Of a stretch of 38,943 nt of DNA, positions 8,984-17,431 are shown piece by piece. The translations under genes were made by a program, and so were the position numbers. The notes beneath the pieces are model-generated. The model had not been told where the DNA came from. It saw only the letters and a list, made by a program, of their open reading frames with translations, and searched no databases. Each line of letters opens with the position of its first letter. Within the stretch, counting starts at the first letter, position 1. Origin of the DNA: Rhizobium sp. Q54 (lineage in GTDB: Bacteria > Pseudomonadota > Alphaproteobacteria > Rhizobiales > Xanthobacteraceae); NCBI GenBank assembly GCA_945870035.1, contig CAMBQQ010000033.1:1-38943 (forward strand). The letters run 5' to 3'.

Positions 8984-9008
8984 AATAGATACTTTGAAAG
9001 TATCTATT
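8984..9008. promoter_or_regulatory. 25-nt perfect palindrome, probable operator of the Ehr operon
   Basis: Two 12-nt arms, AATAGATACTTT (8984-8995) and its exact complement (8997-9008), flank a single G. It sits 14 nt upstream of the XRE start codon. It is AT-rich in otherwise GC-rich DNA and overlaps a plausible -10 (TATTAT on the minus strand, about 8982-8987), so a bound dimer would block transcription. A partial half-site, GATACT, recurs at 9013-9018. Operator function is inferred. Confidence 0.65.
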
Positions 9009-9068
9009 GAGGGATACTACGCGAAAAGTCGAAATTCAAGGGGACACAGCGTCCCAAAATTGTGGGCC

Positions 9069-9464
9069 TTAAGCCCGCTTATCCTCTAGCTTTTTGGCGA
9101 TGCGGGCCATATCGACCACCATGCGCTCATGGGTACCGTTCCCTATTTCCTCGATCTCGTCGCGGGCGCTGACGGTGAATTCGATGCGGCGGCCGTCGAC
9201 TTTGGTCACCTCGGCGGTCGCAGTCACCATGTGCCCGGCCGGCGTCGACGCCAGGTGGCGGACATTGACCAGAGTGCCGACGCAGCTTTCGCCCGGCTCG
9301 AGATATTCGCGCACGGCGTTGAGCGCGGCGTTCTCCATCACCGTCACCATCATCGGCGTCGCGAACACCTTGGGCAGCAGCGCGTCCTTAAACTGGTTGG
9401 CGAGGTGCGCCGGCGTCACGCGCAAAGTGTCGGTACCTTTGGCTCCCACCGGGATCGGACGCAT
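9069..9464 (-). CDS. Hot-dog thioesterase, fluoroacetyl-CoA thioesterase (FlK)-like
   Basis: A 131-residue single hot-dog domain. A Thr/Glu pair (FATPMMVTVMENAAL), the HLASTPAGH segment containing a conserved His, and GTHERMVV near the end match the FlK-type acyl-CoA thioesterase family, in which Thr, Glu and His form the active site. Many homologues are annotated simply as thioesterase family protein, so fluoroacetyl-CoA specificity is not claimed. The start is 3 nt after the stop of the upstream CynX-like transporter, so the two are cotranscribed. The pair could handle export or uptake of a small acid and hydrolysis of its CoA ester. Confidence 0.85.
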   Translation of the reverse strand: MRPIPVGAKGTDTLRVTPAHLANQFKDALLPKVFATPMMVTVMENAALNAVREYLEPGESCVGTLVNVRHLASTPAGHMVTATAEVTKVDGRRIEFTVSARDEIEEIGNGTHERMVVDMARIAKKLEDKRA

Positions 9465-9467
9465 GGC

Positions 9468-10673
9468 TTAGCTCTCCATCCGGGGAACGTGGTTGATGGC
9501 CGGCGCCAGAATGACCAGCACGATACCGCATAACGCGATCGGCAAGAAGGCCATGCTGGCGATGCCGGTGATATCCCACAGCGCGCCGCTGATAACCGGC
9601 ACGATGACAGCGCAGCTATAGCTGATGGTGAACATCGCCGCGGTGACGCGGTGCACGTCGTCGGGCGGCGACAGCAGGGGCGGCAGCGCCAGCACCAGAA
9701 TGAGAATGGCGGCGGCGGCGAAGCCCATCACCGCGGCCGCGACGACGATCCAGACGCCGCTACTGAAGACGATGCCGCCGGTCGCCATGAGGCAAGTGAC
9801 GCCGCAGGCGACATAGGGCCAGACCTTGCGCTCCCAGCGTCCGGCGACCGCGAGCAGAATAAACGATGCCGGCAACTGGCCGAGATTGAGCGCGGTCAGC
9901 GCCGCGCTGATCCATTCGCCCTGACCAAAGCTGCGCAGGTAATCGGGAATGAAGGCGTTGGTGGCGAAATAGGTTGCGTTCACCGTGCCGAGCACAATGC
10001 CGAGTTTCCAGATCAGCATGTTGCGCCAGTCCGGCCACCATTTGCGGCGTGGGGCAGATGCGCTCGCGGCGGCCTGACGCGGCGCCATCGTCATCACCAT
10101 GATGGCGATGACGGCCACCGGCGCGCTCCAAACCACGAAGCCCCATTCCCAACTGCCGCCGACCAGAGGCAGCACCAGCGCCAGCATCAATGCCACCGGT
10201 AAAATCTCGCCGACCAGAAGTCCGTTGGTATAAACCGCGGTGGCAAAGGCGATGCGGTCGGGCAGCCAGGTGCGCACTGCGGTCGGCATCGTCACTTGCA
10301 TGATGGCGACGCCGGCGCCCATCGCGATGGTCATGGCGTAGAGCCACAGCACGTCCGGCATCAGTCCGCGCAAGGCGCCGCCGATCGCGGTGATGAACAG
10401 GCCGACCACCAGCGCCGTGCGCACGCCGAGCCGCGCGATCAAAAGCGAACCGGGCACTGCGGCGATGGCGAACAGCATCGCCGGCAGGCCGGTGAGAATG
10501 CCGATCTGCGTCGCACTCATGTTCAGTTGATCGTGGATCAGCGGGATGACGGGCGGCACTGCCAGAATGGTCAGGCGCAGCGCATTGCCGGCGAGCCACA
10601 GAAGGAGCAGCGACAGCACGGCGCGTTCCCGCGGCAACAGGCCGCCGGGACGGGCGAAGGGCGTTTCCGGCAT
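9468..10673 (-). CDS. CynX/NimT-like MFS transporter
   Basis: A 401-residue 12-helix MFS protein. The N-terminal segment (LAGNALRLTILAVPPVIPLI) followed by an opposite-facing pattern ILTGLPAMLFAIAAVPGSLL is typical of the cyanate/2-nitroimidazole (CynX/NimT) branch. The first cytoplasmic loop reads IARLGVRTAL. It is first in a two-gene unit with the thioesterase and diverges from the phosphatase gene across 57 nt (10674-10730). No cyanase is present in the window, so cyanate is not implied. Confidence 0.88.
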   Translation of the reverse strand: MPETPFARPGGLLPRERAVLSLLLLWLAGNALRLTILAVPPVIPLIHDQLNMSATQIGILTGLPAMLFAIAAVPGSLLIARLGVRTALVVGLFITAIGGALRGLMPDVLWLYAMTIAMGAGVAIMQVTMPTAVRTWLPDRIAFATAVYTNGLLVGEILPVALMLALVLPLVGGSWEWGFVVWSAPVAVIAIMVMTMAPRQAAASASAPRRKWWPDWRNMLIWKLGIVLGTVNATYFATNAFIPDYLRSFGQGEWISAALTALNLGQLPASFILLAVAGRWERKVWPYVACGVTCLMATGGIVFSSGVWIVVAAAVMGFAAAAILILVLALPPLLSPPDDVHRVTAAMFTISYSCAVIVPVISGALWDITGIASMAFLPIALCGIVLVILAPAINHVPRMES

Positions 10674-10730
10674 TTCAATCGGTCTTTTTCTTATTGGTCT
10701 GGGACCGGCGGATTAACATAGACTGCGGCC

Positions 10731-11441
10731 ATGAACCAACCGCCAAACCGACACGAGAGGGTCTTCGCCATCGGCGATATCCATGGCAGTCTGGATTTGC
10801 TGGAGCGCACCATTGCGGCCATAGGTCGTGATGTCGATCGGCACGGCGGCTCGGCGCTGACGGTGACGCTCGGCGATTACATCGATCGCGGGCCGGCCTC
10901 GCGCGGCGTCATCGAGCGGCTCGCCGGAAACCCTTTTGCGACACCGTATATCGCGCTCAAAGGCAATCACGAGACCCTGCTGGAAGCCTTCCTGTCGGAC
11001 CCCGGCGGCGGCGAATACTGGCGGCGTCTCGGCGGACTTGAAACGTTACATTCGTATGGTGTTCCGGTGGCCGATCTGATGCTCGGTCGCAACTATGCCG
11101 AGGCGTCGCAACGTTTGCGCGACGTGTTGCCGCCGCATCACCTGAATTTTCTGCGGTCGCTGAAGACCTCGCACAGCCACGGCGGCTATTTCTTCTGTCA
11201 CGCCGGGGTGCGCCCCGGCGTGCCGCTCGAGCGGCAGAACGACGACGACCTGATGTGGATCCGTGACGAGTTCCTCTGCAGCACAATGGATTTCGGCAAG
11301 ATCGTCGTGCACGGCCACACCCCCGTCGATGCGCCCGACGTGCGGCCCAACCGCATCAATATCGACACAGGCGCTTTCGCCAGCGGCCGGCTGACCTGCG
11401 TCGTGCTAGAGGAAAGCGGCCCCCGGTTTCTCGAAATCTGA
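10731..11441 (+). CDS. PPP-family metallophosphoesterase (serine/threonine phosphatase-like)
   Basis: A 236-residue protein with the complete PPP metal-binding signature in order: GDIHG near residue 14, GDYIDRG near 45, GNHE near 79, an HAG histidine in the middle (FCHAGVRPG) and HGHTPV near 196. It is the length of bacterial PrpA/ApaH-like phosphatases. Substrate may be phosphoprotein or a dinucleotide. It is 37 nt upstream of the ABC exporter and probably cotranscribed. The next gene downstream but one is a nucleotidyltransferase, so a shared small-molecule or peptide pathway is possible. Confidence 0.9.
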   Translation: MNQPPNRHERVFAIGDIHGSLDLLERTIAAIGRDVDRHGGSALTVTLGDYIDRGPASRGVIERLAGNPFATPYIALKGNHETLLEAFLSDPGGGEYWRRLGGLETLHSYGVPVADLMLGRNYAEASQRLRDVLPPHHLNFLRSLKTSHSHGGYFFCHAGVRPGVPLERQNDDDLMWIRDEFLCSTMDFGKIVVHGHTPVDAPDVRPNRINIDTGAFASGRLTCVVLEESGPRFLEI

Positions 11442-11478
11442 TATACTCTGCCAACAGACAACTTTGGCGTTGGCGGGC

Positions 11479-13272
11479 ATGGCGGGCGCAAGCGGCGATC
11501 GATGGACCGGGCAGTTGCGCCGTTTCCTGCGCGCATTCCTCGGTTATGCGGGAAACAGGGGCACTGCCGCCGCCGCCTATGTTGCCGCCGCGGCTGTCGT
11601 CGAAGGCCTTGGCCTCATTCTCATCGTGCCTTTGCTCGGCATTGTCATCGGCACGCCGCACGGCGGCCGCCTCGATAGCGTCGCCGGGGCCTCGTTCAAT
11701 GCCCTTGGTCTTGAGCGCCCTTTCGCGCAGCTGGCACTGCTGCTTGGCGTCTTCAGCGTCCTGATGATCGTCCGCGCCATGGTAATCGCCGCGCGCGACG
11801 TCCGCGTCGCCGAGCTGCAATCGGGCTTCGTCGAGGCGCTGCGCAACCGCATCGTCGAGCGCCTCGCCGCGGCGCGCTGGGATCGCCTGACGCAACTGCG
11901 CCACGCCCGCGTCACCCATATCATGAGCGGTGACATCGCCCGCATCGGCGCCATGGCCTATCAAGCCCTGCAATGCGTCATCGCCGCCGTTGTGCTGCTG
12001 GTGCAGGGCGTGTTGGTCTTCGTGCTGGCGCCGGCTCTGGCGTCGATCGTGGCAGGCCTGGTGATCGCCGCCGCGCTGCTGCTGTTTCCCGGCGCGCGTA
12101 AAATGCACCGCCTCGGCGGCGCGGTCATCGGCGCCAACATCTCGCTGCTCGGCATGACCGCGAATTTTCTTGGCGGCCTCAAGCTGGCGTTGAGCCAGAA
12201 TCTGCAAGGGCCCTTCGTCGCCGAATTCCGCCACGCTCTGCACGAGCAGACCCGCAAGCAGGTCGAGGCGATGCGACGGCAGACGCAGCGGCGGCTGGCG
12301 CTGGCGACATTCTCGGCGCTCGCCGCCGCGGCGATCATGCTGGTTGGCTTCGGCGCGCTCGATGTGTCGCCGCCGGTTCTGATTGCGCTTCTCGTGATCA
12401 TGACGCGCATGGCCGGCCCGGTCGGGCAAATCCAGACCGGCGTGCAGCAGATCGCTTTTGCTCTGCCGGTGTTCGAGACCTCGGTCGAGCTCGAACGCGA
12501 CCTTTCCGCGCTGCCCGCCGAACGGCCGGCGGCGGAAACGATAAACCTGCCGGACGGCCCGATCGTCTTTCACGATGTCACGTTCCTGCATCCGGACGAC
12601 AGTGGCGACAACGCTCAGGCGCGCGGCCTCACGCATGTCAGCCTCACCATCCGTCCCGGCGAACTGGTCGGCATTGCCGGCCCGTCCGGCGCCGGCAAAA
12701 CCACATTCGCCGATCTGCTGGTCGGCCTGTTGCCGCCGCAACAGGGCCGCATCGCCGTCGGTGGCACGGTTTTGTCGGGCGCGGCGCTGCCCGCCTGGCG
12801 CGACCGGGTGAGCTACATTTCGCAAGACCCGTTTCTGTTTCACGACACCATCCGGCGCAATCTTTCCTGGGCCAATCCGCGCGCCGGCGAAACAGAGATG
12901 TGGCAGGCGCTGGCGCTGGCCGGCGCCGACGATCTGGTGCGCCGCATGGCGCAAGGCCTCGACACGACGGTTGGCGAACGCGGCGCGCTGGTTTCCGGCG
13001 GCGAGCGTCAGCGGCTGGCGCTGGCGCGCGCCGTTCTGCGCCAGCCGCGCCTGCTGGTGCTGGACGAAGCGACCAACGCGCTCGACGTCGCCGGCGAGCG
13101 CGGCGTCATCGAACGCTTGCGTGCGGTGGTGCCGCGCTCGGCGATTGTCGTCATCGCGCACCGGCCGGAAAGCATCGCGCTGTGCGATCGCGTGTTGCGC
13201 TTCGAGGCCGGCCGGTGCGTCGAGGACACAACGGCGGCGCCAAGCGCGCCGCTCGCCGTGGGACGTCTGTGA
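11479..13272 (+). CDS. ABC exporter, fused membrane and ATPase domains
   Basis: A 597-residue half-transporter. The N-terminal half is a type IV exporter membrane domain with about six helices (first near AAAAVVEGLGLILIVPLLGI). The C-terminal half is an ATPase with Walker A GPSGAGKT (401-408), signature VSGGERQ (505-511), Walker B LLVLDEA (525-531) and the switch His in IAHRPES. ATG 11479 is used; a TTG at 11464 in frame would add five residues, and neither has a strong Shine-Dalgarno. Its TGA overlaps the next gene's GTG (GTGA). Such exporters carry lipids, glycans or RiPP peptides. The partnership with a PF14907-like nucleotidyltransferase is reminiscent of lasso-peptide loci, but no precursor or B/C enzymes are seen. 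Confidence 0.9.
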   Translation: MAGASGDRWTGQLRRFLRAFLGYAGNRGTAAAAYVAAAAVVEGLGLILIVPLLGIVIGTPHGGRLDSVAGASFNALGLERPFAQLALLLGVFSVLMIVRAMVIAARDVRVAELQSGFVEALRNRIVERLAAARWDRLTQLRHARVTHIMSGDIARIGAMAYQALQCVIAAVVLLVQGVLVFVLAPALASIVAGLVIAAALLLFPGARKMHRLGGAVIGANISLLGMTANFLGGLKLALSQNLQGPFVAEFRHALHEQTRKQVEAMRRQTQRRLALATFSALAAAAIMLVGFGALDVSPPVLIALLVIMTRMAGPVGQIQTGVQQIAFALPVFETSVELERDLSALPAERPAAETINLPDGPIVFHDVTFLHPDDSGDNAQARGLTHVSLTIRPGELVGIAGPSGAGKTTFADLLVGLLPPQQGRIAVGGTVLSGAALPAWRDRVSYISQDPFLFHDTIRRNLSWANPRAGETEMWQALALAGADDLVRRMAQGLDTTVGERGALVSGGERQRLALARAVLRQPRLLVLDEATNALDVAGERGVIERLRAVVPRSAIVVIAHRPESIALCDRVLRFEAGRCVEDTTAAPSAPLAVGRL

Positions 13273-14459
13273 GCAGCCGAACAAAACGACCGGATGAATC
13301 CGCGCTGGTCGCGGCCTGCTGCCGTTGGCCGCCATCGCCTGAGCGCGATGAAGCCGTCATTGCCGCCGCCGGCAAAATCGCCGATTGGGCCGGCGTGCTG
13401 CAACTCGCAGCCCGTCACCGCGTCGAAGGCCTTGCCCATGCCGCGCTGCAAGGCACCGGCATTGGTTTGCCGCCGGACATCGGCAATGCGTTGGCGTCGC
13501 GCGCGCAGCGCATTGCGTCCCGCAATGGGCTGCTGACGGATGAATCGGTGCGGCTGCAACGTGCCTTCGCTGCCGCCGGCATTGCCTCGATGATTTTGAA
13601 AGGCAGCGCGCTGGCGCAGCTTGCCTACGGCTCGGTCGATTTCAAACAGGCGCGGGACATCGACCTGTGGGTCGCGCCGGACGATGCCTTGGCGGCGCTG
13701 CGCCATCTTGAAGGCGACGGCTATGCGCTGGTCTTGCCGCGCGGGCCGCTCGACGCGGCACAGCGTGCGGCTGTGCTGCGTTACGGCAGGGAAATCGAAC
13801 TGGTGCATGGCGTCAGCAAAATGCGTGTTGAGCTGCAATGGCGGCTGGCGGCGCATCCCTTGCTGCTGCGCGGCGTTGGCGCCACCGGCGCGCGGCAGAC
13901 CGTGACGCTACCCGACGGCCGCGCGCTGACGACCTTGGCCGATGACGATCTCTTTGCCTATCTCTGTGTGCATGGCGCCTACCATGCGTGGTCGCGCCTG
14001 AAATGGCTGGCCGATCTCAACGCGCTGATCGCCTCGCGCCACCCAGGCGACATTGCGCATCTCTATCGCCATGCCGAAACCCGGTCGGCCGGGCTTTGCG
14101 CGGGGCAGGCGCTGTTGCTGTGTCAGCGCATTCTTGGCTTGCCGCTGCCGGCCGCTCTGGCGGCGCGCTTGAGCGCCGACCGGCGCATCGCGCGATTGAC
14201 CCGCATTGCCTCTGCGGCGATCCATGCGCCTTCTGTGGATCGCGGCCGTCTCGCCACCGTGCTGCGCAATGTCGGCGTGCCGTTTCTGCTCGGCCGCGGC
14301 CTGGCCTTTTACTCAGTGCAAGCCCAGGTGGCGTCAGTTGGGCTTGCCGACGTCGTCCGGCTGCCGCTGCCGCGCGGCCTGCATTTTCTCTATCCGCTGC
14401 TGCGCCTGCCGTTCTGGCTATGGCGGCGCGGCGCGACCTTGGTGCGCGGCAGAGGTTAG
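13269..14459 (+). CDS. Nucleotidyltransferase family protein (PF14907-like)
   Basis: A 396-residue protein with a nucleotidyltransferase-fold core: LKGSALAQLAYG (about 111-122) followed by RDIDLWV, with D130 and D132 as metal ligands. A large helical C-terminal region follows. The start is GTG 13269, overlapping the ABC exporter stop by 4 nt, so the two are translationally coupled. An in-frame extension upstream lies inside the exporter and is Arg-rich. The family is uncharacterised biochemically and often lies next to exporters and peptide-modification genes. Its stop overlaps the convergent membrane-phosphatase fusion by 4 nt (14456-14459). Confidence 0.82.
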   Translation: MSSRTKRPDESALVAACCRWPPSPERDEAVIAAAGKIADWAGVLQLAARHRVEGLAHAALQGTGIGLPPDIGNALASRAQRIASRNGLLTDESVRLQRAFAAAGIASMILKGSALAQLAYGSVDFKQARDIDLWVAPDDALAALRHLEGDGYALVLPRGPLDAAQRAAVLRYGREIELVHGVSKMRVELQWRLAAHPLLLRGVGATGARQTVTLPDGRALTTLADDDLFAYLCVHGAYHAWSRLKWLADLNALIASRHPGDIAHLYRHAETRSAGLCAGQALLLCQRILGLPLPAALAARLSADRRIARLTRIASAAIHAPSVDRGRLATVLRNVGVPFLLGRGLAFYSVQAQVASVGLADVVRLPLPRGLHFLYPLLRLPFWLWRRGATLVRGRG

Positions 14460-15895
14460 CGTGCGGCGATGAGCGCGCGGACCACGTCGTCGAGGGCCTG
14501 CGTTGCCGCGTCGAACTTCACGCCCTTGATGCCGAAGGCCGCCGCCGCCGCCATGTCGCTCTCCTTGTCGCCGATCAGGAAGCTTGCGGCATTGTCGGTC
14601 GGCCATTCGCGCACAGCCTGTTCCAGCATCGCAGTGCCCGGCTTGCGGCATTCGCAGCGTACCGCCAGTTCCTTGACCGTGCCGTCCGGATGGTGCGGAC
14701 AATAGTAGAAGGCGTCGATGCGTGCGCCCTTCGCCGCCAGTCCGGCTTGCATGTGGGCGTGGAATGCCTTGACCGCGGCTTCGTCATAAAGTCCGCGGGC
14801 GACGCCGGACTGGTTGGTGACGACGATGACGCGATAGCCGGCGTCGTTAAGCAGCTTGACCGCTTGCGGCGCGCCGGCAATCCATTCTAGCCGCTCGGCG
14901 GCGTGCACATAGCCATGGTCGACGTTCAGAACGCCGTCGCGGTCGAGAAACGCCGCCGGCCGTTTCGACGGCATGCGCATGTCGTTGGCGATCCACAGGA
15001 TGCCGCCGACGGTACCGATCGCGAAGGCGGTCAGTCCGAACAGGATCGAGACGATCAGCCCGTCGCCGGCGGCAAGGCCGGCATAAGTGAAGGCGACGAT
15101 CATGCTGCTTTCGCGCAAGCCCCAGCCGGCAATCGAGACCGGGATGGTCGCGATCAGCAGCACCGGCGGAATCATGAACAGCAGCAGGGCAAAGCTGGCC
15201 GATGCCGAAACCGACTGGGCGAGGCACCAGACCGAGGCGATGGTCAGGATGTGGATGGTGAAGGACAGCGCGCCGACCGTGGCAGCCGACGTCCAGGATT
15301 GCGCCAGCCGGCCGGCGGTGCGTGACACCTCGACCAGATGCCGCGTCGGCGCAAAACGTTCGAGCAGCGGCAGCTTCAGGACGCCGATCATGATGAACAC
15401 GAAGGCGCCGCCGATCGCCCCGCCCCCGATCAGCAGCAGCACCACGCGCGCGATGGGGTCCTGCACCAGTGTCAGTGTCCACGGCAGGCAGGCGATAACG
15501 ATCAGCGCCAGCATGAGAATGCCGGCGACGCGGTCGATCAGCACCGAATAGGTGGCGCTGGCCCAGCCGCCGCCGGCGCGGGCGAGCAGCCAGATGCGCG
15601 CGGCGTCGCCGCCGATGGTCGACGGCAGCACCTGATTGAAGAAGGACGCGACGAAGTTGATGCGCACCGCCGCGCCCGGCGTCAGGCTGGCGCCGCAGGC
15701 CAGCGCGATCGTCCGCCAGCGCAGGGCCTGCAACGCCACCTGCGTCGCCTGCAGCAGCAGCGCGGCGACGATCCAGCCCGCGTTGACGCGGCTCAGGCGT
15801 TCGGCCAGCGCGGCGACATTGACCGAGCGCAGGGAAACGTACAGCAGAAGGATTGAAATGGCCGCCTTGAGCAGCAACAGCAGCGGGCGCCGCAT
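14456..15895 (-). CDS. Fusion: flippase-like membrane domain (LPG synthase TM/UPF0104) + GmhB-type HAD phosphatase
   Basis: A 479-residue two-domain protein. Residues 1-305 form an 8-9 helix domain of the lysylphosphatidylglycerol synthase TM/UPF0104 family, with its landmark FFNQVLPSTIGGDAARIW (85-102). Residues about 312-479 are a complete HAD-IIIA phosphatase like D-glycero-D-manno-heptose 1,7-bisphosphate 7-phosphatase: nucleophile and acid D318/D320 (FLDRDGVLN), TNQSG at 360-364, zinc ligands C399, H401, C414 and C416, and D443/D447 in IGDKESD. No stop or Shine-Dalgarno separates the domains, though Met306 and Met308 lie at the junction. It is probably membrane-anchored with the phosphatase in the cytoplasm. 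GmhA is encoded 4 kb away. Confidence 0.87.
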   Translation of the reverse strand: MRRPLLLLLKAAISILLLYVSLRSVNVAALAERLSRVNAGWIVAALLLQATQVALQALRWRTIALACGASLTPGAAVRINFVASFFNQVLPSTIGGDAARIWLLARAGGGWASATYSVLIDRVAGILMLALIVIACLPWTLTLVQDPIARVVLLLIGGGAIGGAFVFIMIGVLKLPLLERFAPTRHLVEVSRTAGRLAQSWTSAATVGALSFTIHILTIASVWCLAQSVSASASFALLLFMIPPVLLIATIPVSIAGWGLRESSMIVAFTYAGLAAGDGLIVSILFGLTAFAIGTVGGILWIANDMRMPSKRPAAFLDRDGVLNVDHGYVHAAERLEWIAGAPQAVKLLNDAGYRVIVVTNQSGVARGLYDEAAVKAFHAHMQAGLAAKGARIDAFYYCPHHPDGTVKELAVRCECRKPGTAMLEQAVREWPTDNAASFLIGDKESDMAAAAAFGIKGVKFDAATQALDDVVRALIAAR

Positions 15896-15940
15896 AGTCC
15901 ACTTGTCCTTCGTAAACTTGGGTCCCGCTAGATAAGCGGA

Positions 15941-15969
15941 TTATGAAGATGCGGCACTTCGTATATAAT
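15941..15969 (+). promoter_or_regulatory. Candidate housekeeping promoter for the polysaccharide genes
   Basis: A perfect -10 hexamer TATAAT (15964-15969) lies 17 nt after a weak -35 TTATGA (15941-15946). It is in the 230-nt gap between the divergent fusion gene and the nucleotide-sugar dehydrogenase. Transcription would start near 15976, giving a leader of about 150 nt. TATAAT is notable in such GC-rich DNA, but the -35 is poor. Confidence 0.4.
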
Positions 15970-16125
15970 CAATAGACAGGGTTTTGGCCCATCAGCGTGA
16001 TGGATTTCGGACCGTTTACCCCCAAACCCTCCCAAAAACCAAAGATTCCATTGCGCGGAGGGGTGGCCACGGCCTATGCCAACCCCTTGCTTCTTCTGCT
16101 ATATCCTTGCCAGCAATGGGGATAG

Positions 16126-17385
16126 GTGACTTTGAATTTTCCATCGAAAAGCCCGCAAACCGGGTCCAAAATCGGCATTTCGGACAATGCCGCGCTCCCG
16201 GATATCACCGTGATCGGCGGCGCCGGCCATGTCGGCATTCCGCTGGTGCTGGCTTTTGCCGAAGCCGGCATGACCGTCAACGTCAACGATCTTAACGAAG
16301 CGACCTTGGCGACGTTGCGCGCCGGCAAGCTGCCCTTTATCGAGCATGGCGCGGCCCCTCTGTTGGTCAAGGCGCTGGCGGACAACCGGCTGGTCTTCAC
16401 CTCGTCGCCAAGCCAGATCCGCGGCTCGGGTCCGGTCATCGTCACCATCGGCACGCCGGTCGATGAATTCCTTAATCCGGTGACTGCCGCGGTGCAGCGC
16501 TGCATCGACGACCTGTTGCCGCATATGTCCGACGACCAGTTGCTGATCCTGCGATCGACGGTTTTTCCGGGCACTACCGACTGGCTGCACACTTATCTGG
16601 CGCGGCTCGGCCGCAAGAACAAAATTGCCTTCTGCCCGGAGCGCGTCGTGCAGGGCTTCGGCATCAAGGAACTGGCCGAGATGCCGCAGATCGTCAGCGG
16701 CACGACGCCTGAAGCCGTCGAGGAGGCCGTGGCGCTGTTCAGCCGCATCGCGCCGGAAGTCGTGGTGGTGGCGCCGCTCGAGGCCGAACTCGCCAAGCTG
16801 TTCAACAACGCCTACCGCTACATCGAATTCGCCGCCACCAACCAGTTCTATATGATCGCGAAATCGGCCGGCGCCGACTATCAGGCGATCATGAAGGCAA
16901 TGAAGCACAATTATCCGCGCGCCCGCACCTTGCCGGGGCCGGGCTTCGCCGCCGGGCCTTGCCTGTTCAAGGACACGATGCAGCTCGCGGCCTTTGCCCG
17001 CAACCAGTTCAATATCGGCCATGCGGCGATGCAGGTGAACGAAGGCCTGGCGCTGCAACTGGTCGAGGATCTCAAACGCAATTACGACGTGGCGAACCTG
17101 ACCGTCGGCCTTTTGGGCATGGCCTTCAAAGCCGATATCGACGATACGCGCGCCTCGCTCAGCTACAAGCTCAAGCGCACGCTGCAAACCTGCGCGAAAG
17201 ATGTGCTGACCACCGATCCGTTCGTCACCACCGATGCCTCGATCCAGCCGCTCGATGGGGTCGTCGCCGGCAGCGACCTGCTCATCCTGTGCACGCCGCA
17301 TTCGGCCTATCGCGATTTAGACTTCGCCGGCAAGCCGGTGGTCGATGTCTGGGGCTTCCTGAAGAATGCCAATGTCGTCTATTGA
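16126..17385 (+). CDS. Nucleotide-sugar dehydrogenase (UDP-ManNAc/UDP-glucose 6-dehydrogenase family)
   Basis: A 419-residue UDP-sugar 6-dehydrogenase: it oxidises the C6 alcohol of a nucleotide sugar to the uronic acid with two NAD+. The N-terminal Rossmann motif is VIGGAGHVGIPL (about 29-40). STVFPGTT and CPERVVQGFGIKEL are family landmarks, and the catalytic cysteine is in GFAAGPCLFKD. The length and the CPER motif resemble WecC-like UDP-ManNAc dehydrogenases more than short UGDs. GTG 16126 is preceded by a GGGGAT purine run; an out-of-frame ATG at 16116 is not usable. It opens a plus-strand polysaccharide operon with GT2, epimerase and gmhA genes. Confidence 0.9.
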   Translation: MTLNFPSKSPQTGSKIGISDNAALPDITVIGGAGHVGIPLVLAFAEAGMTVNVNDLNEATLATLRAGKLPFIEHGAAPLLVKALADNRLVFTSSPSQIRGSGPVIVTIGTPVDEFLNPVTAAVQRCIDDLLPHMSDDQLLILRSTVFPGTTDWLHTYLARLGRKNKIAFCPERVVQGFGIKELAEMPQIVSGTTPEAVEEAVALFSRIAPEVVVVAPLEAELAKLFNNAYRYIEFAATNQFYMIAKSAGADYQAIMKAMKHNYPRARTLPGPGFAAGPCLFKDTMQLAAFARNQFNIGHAAMQVNEGLALQLVEDLKRNYDVANLTVGLLGMAFKADIDDTRASLSYKLKRTLQTCAKDVLTTDPFVTTDASIQPLDGVVAGSDLLILCTPHSAYRDLDFAGKPVVDVWGFLKNANVVY

Positions 17386-17431
17386 TGTCGTCTTTTAATC
17401 GTGTCCTCAAAGCGCGCCAGCGGCCATTAGC

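Noticed and set aside
11356..13335. Very long minus-strand open frame opposite the ABC exporter
   Set aside because: It has extreme Arg/Gln/His composition typical of antisense frames in GC-rich genes; the plus strand encodes a clear exporter.
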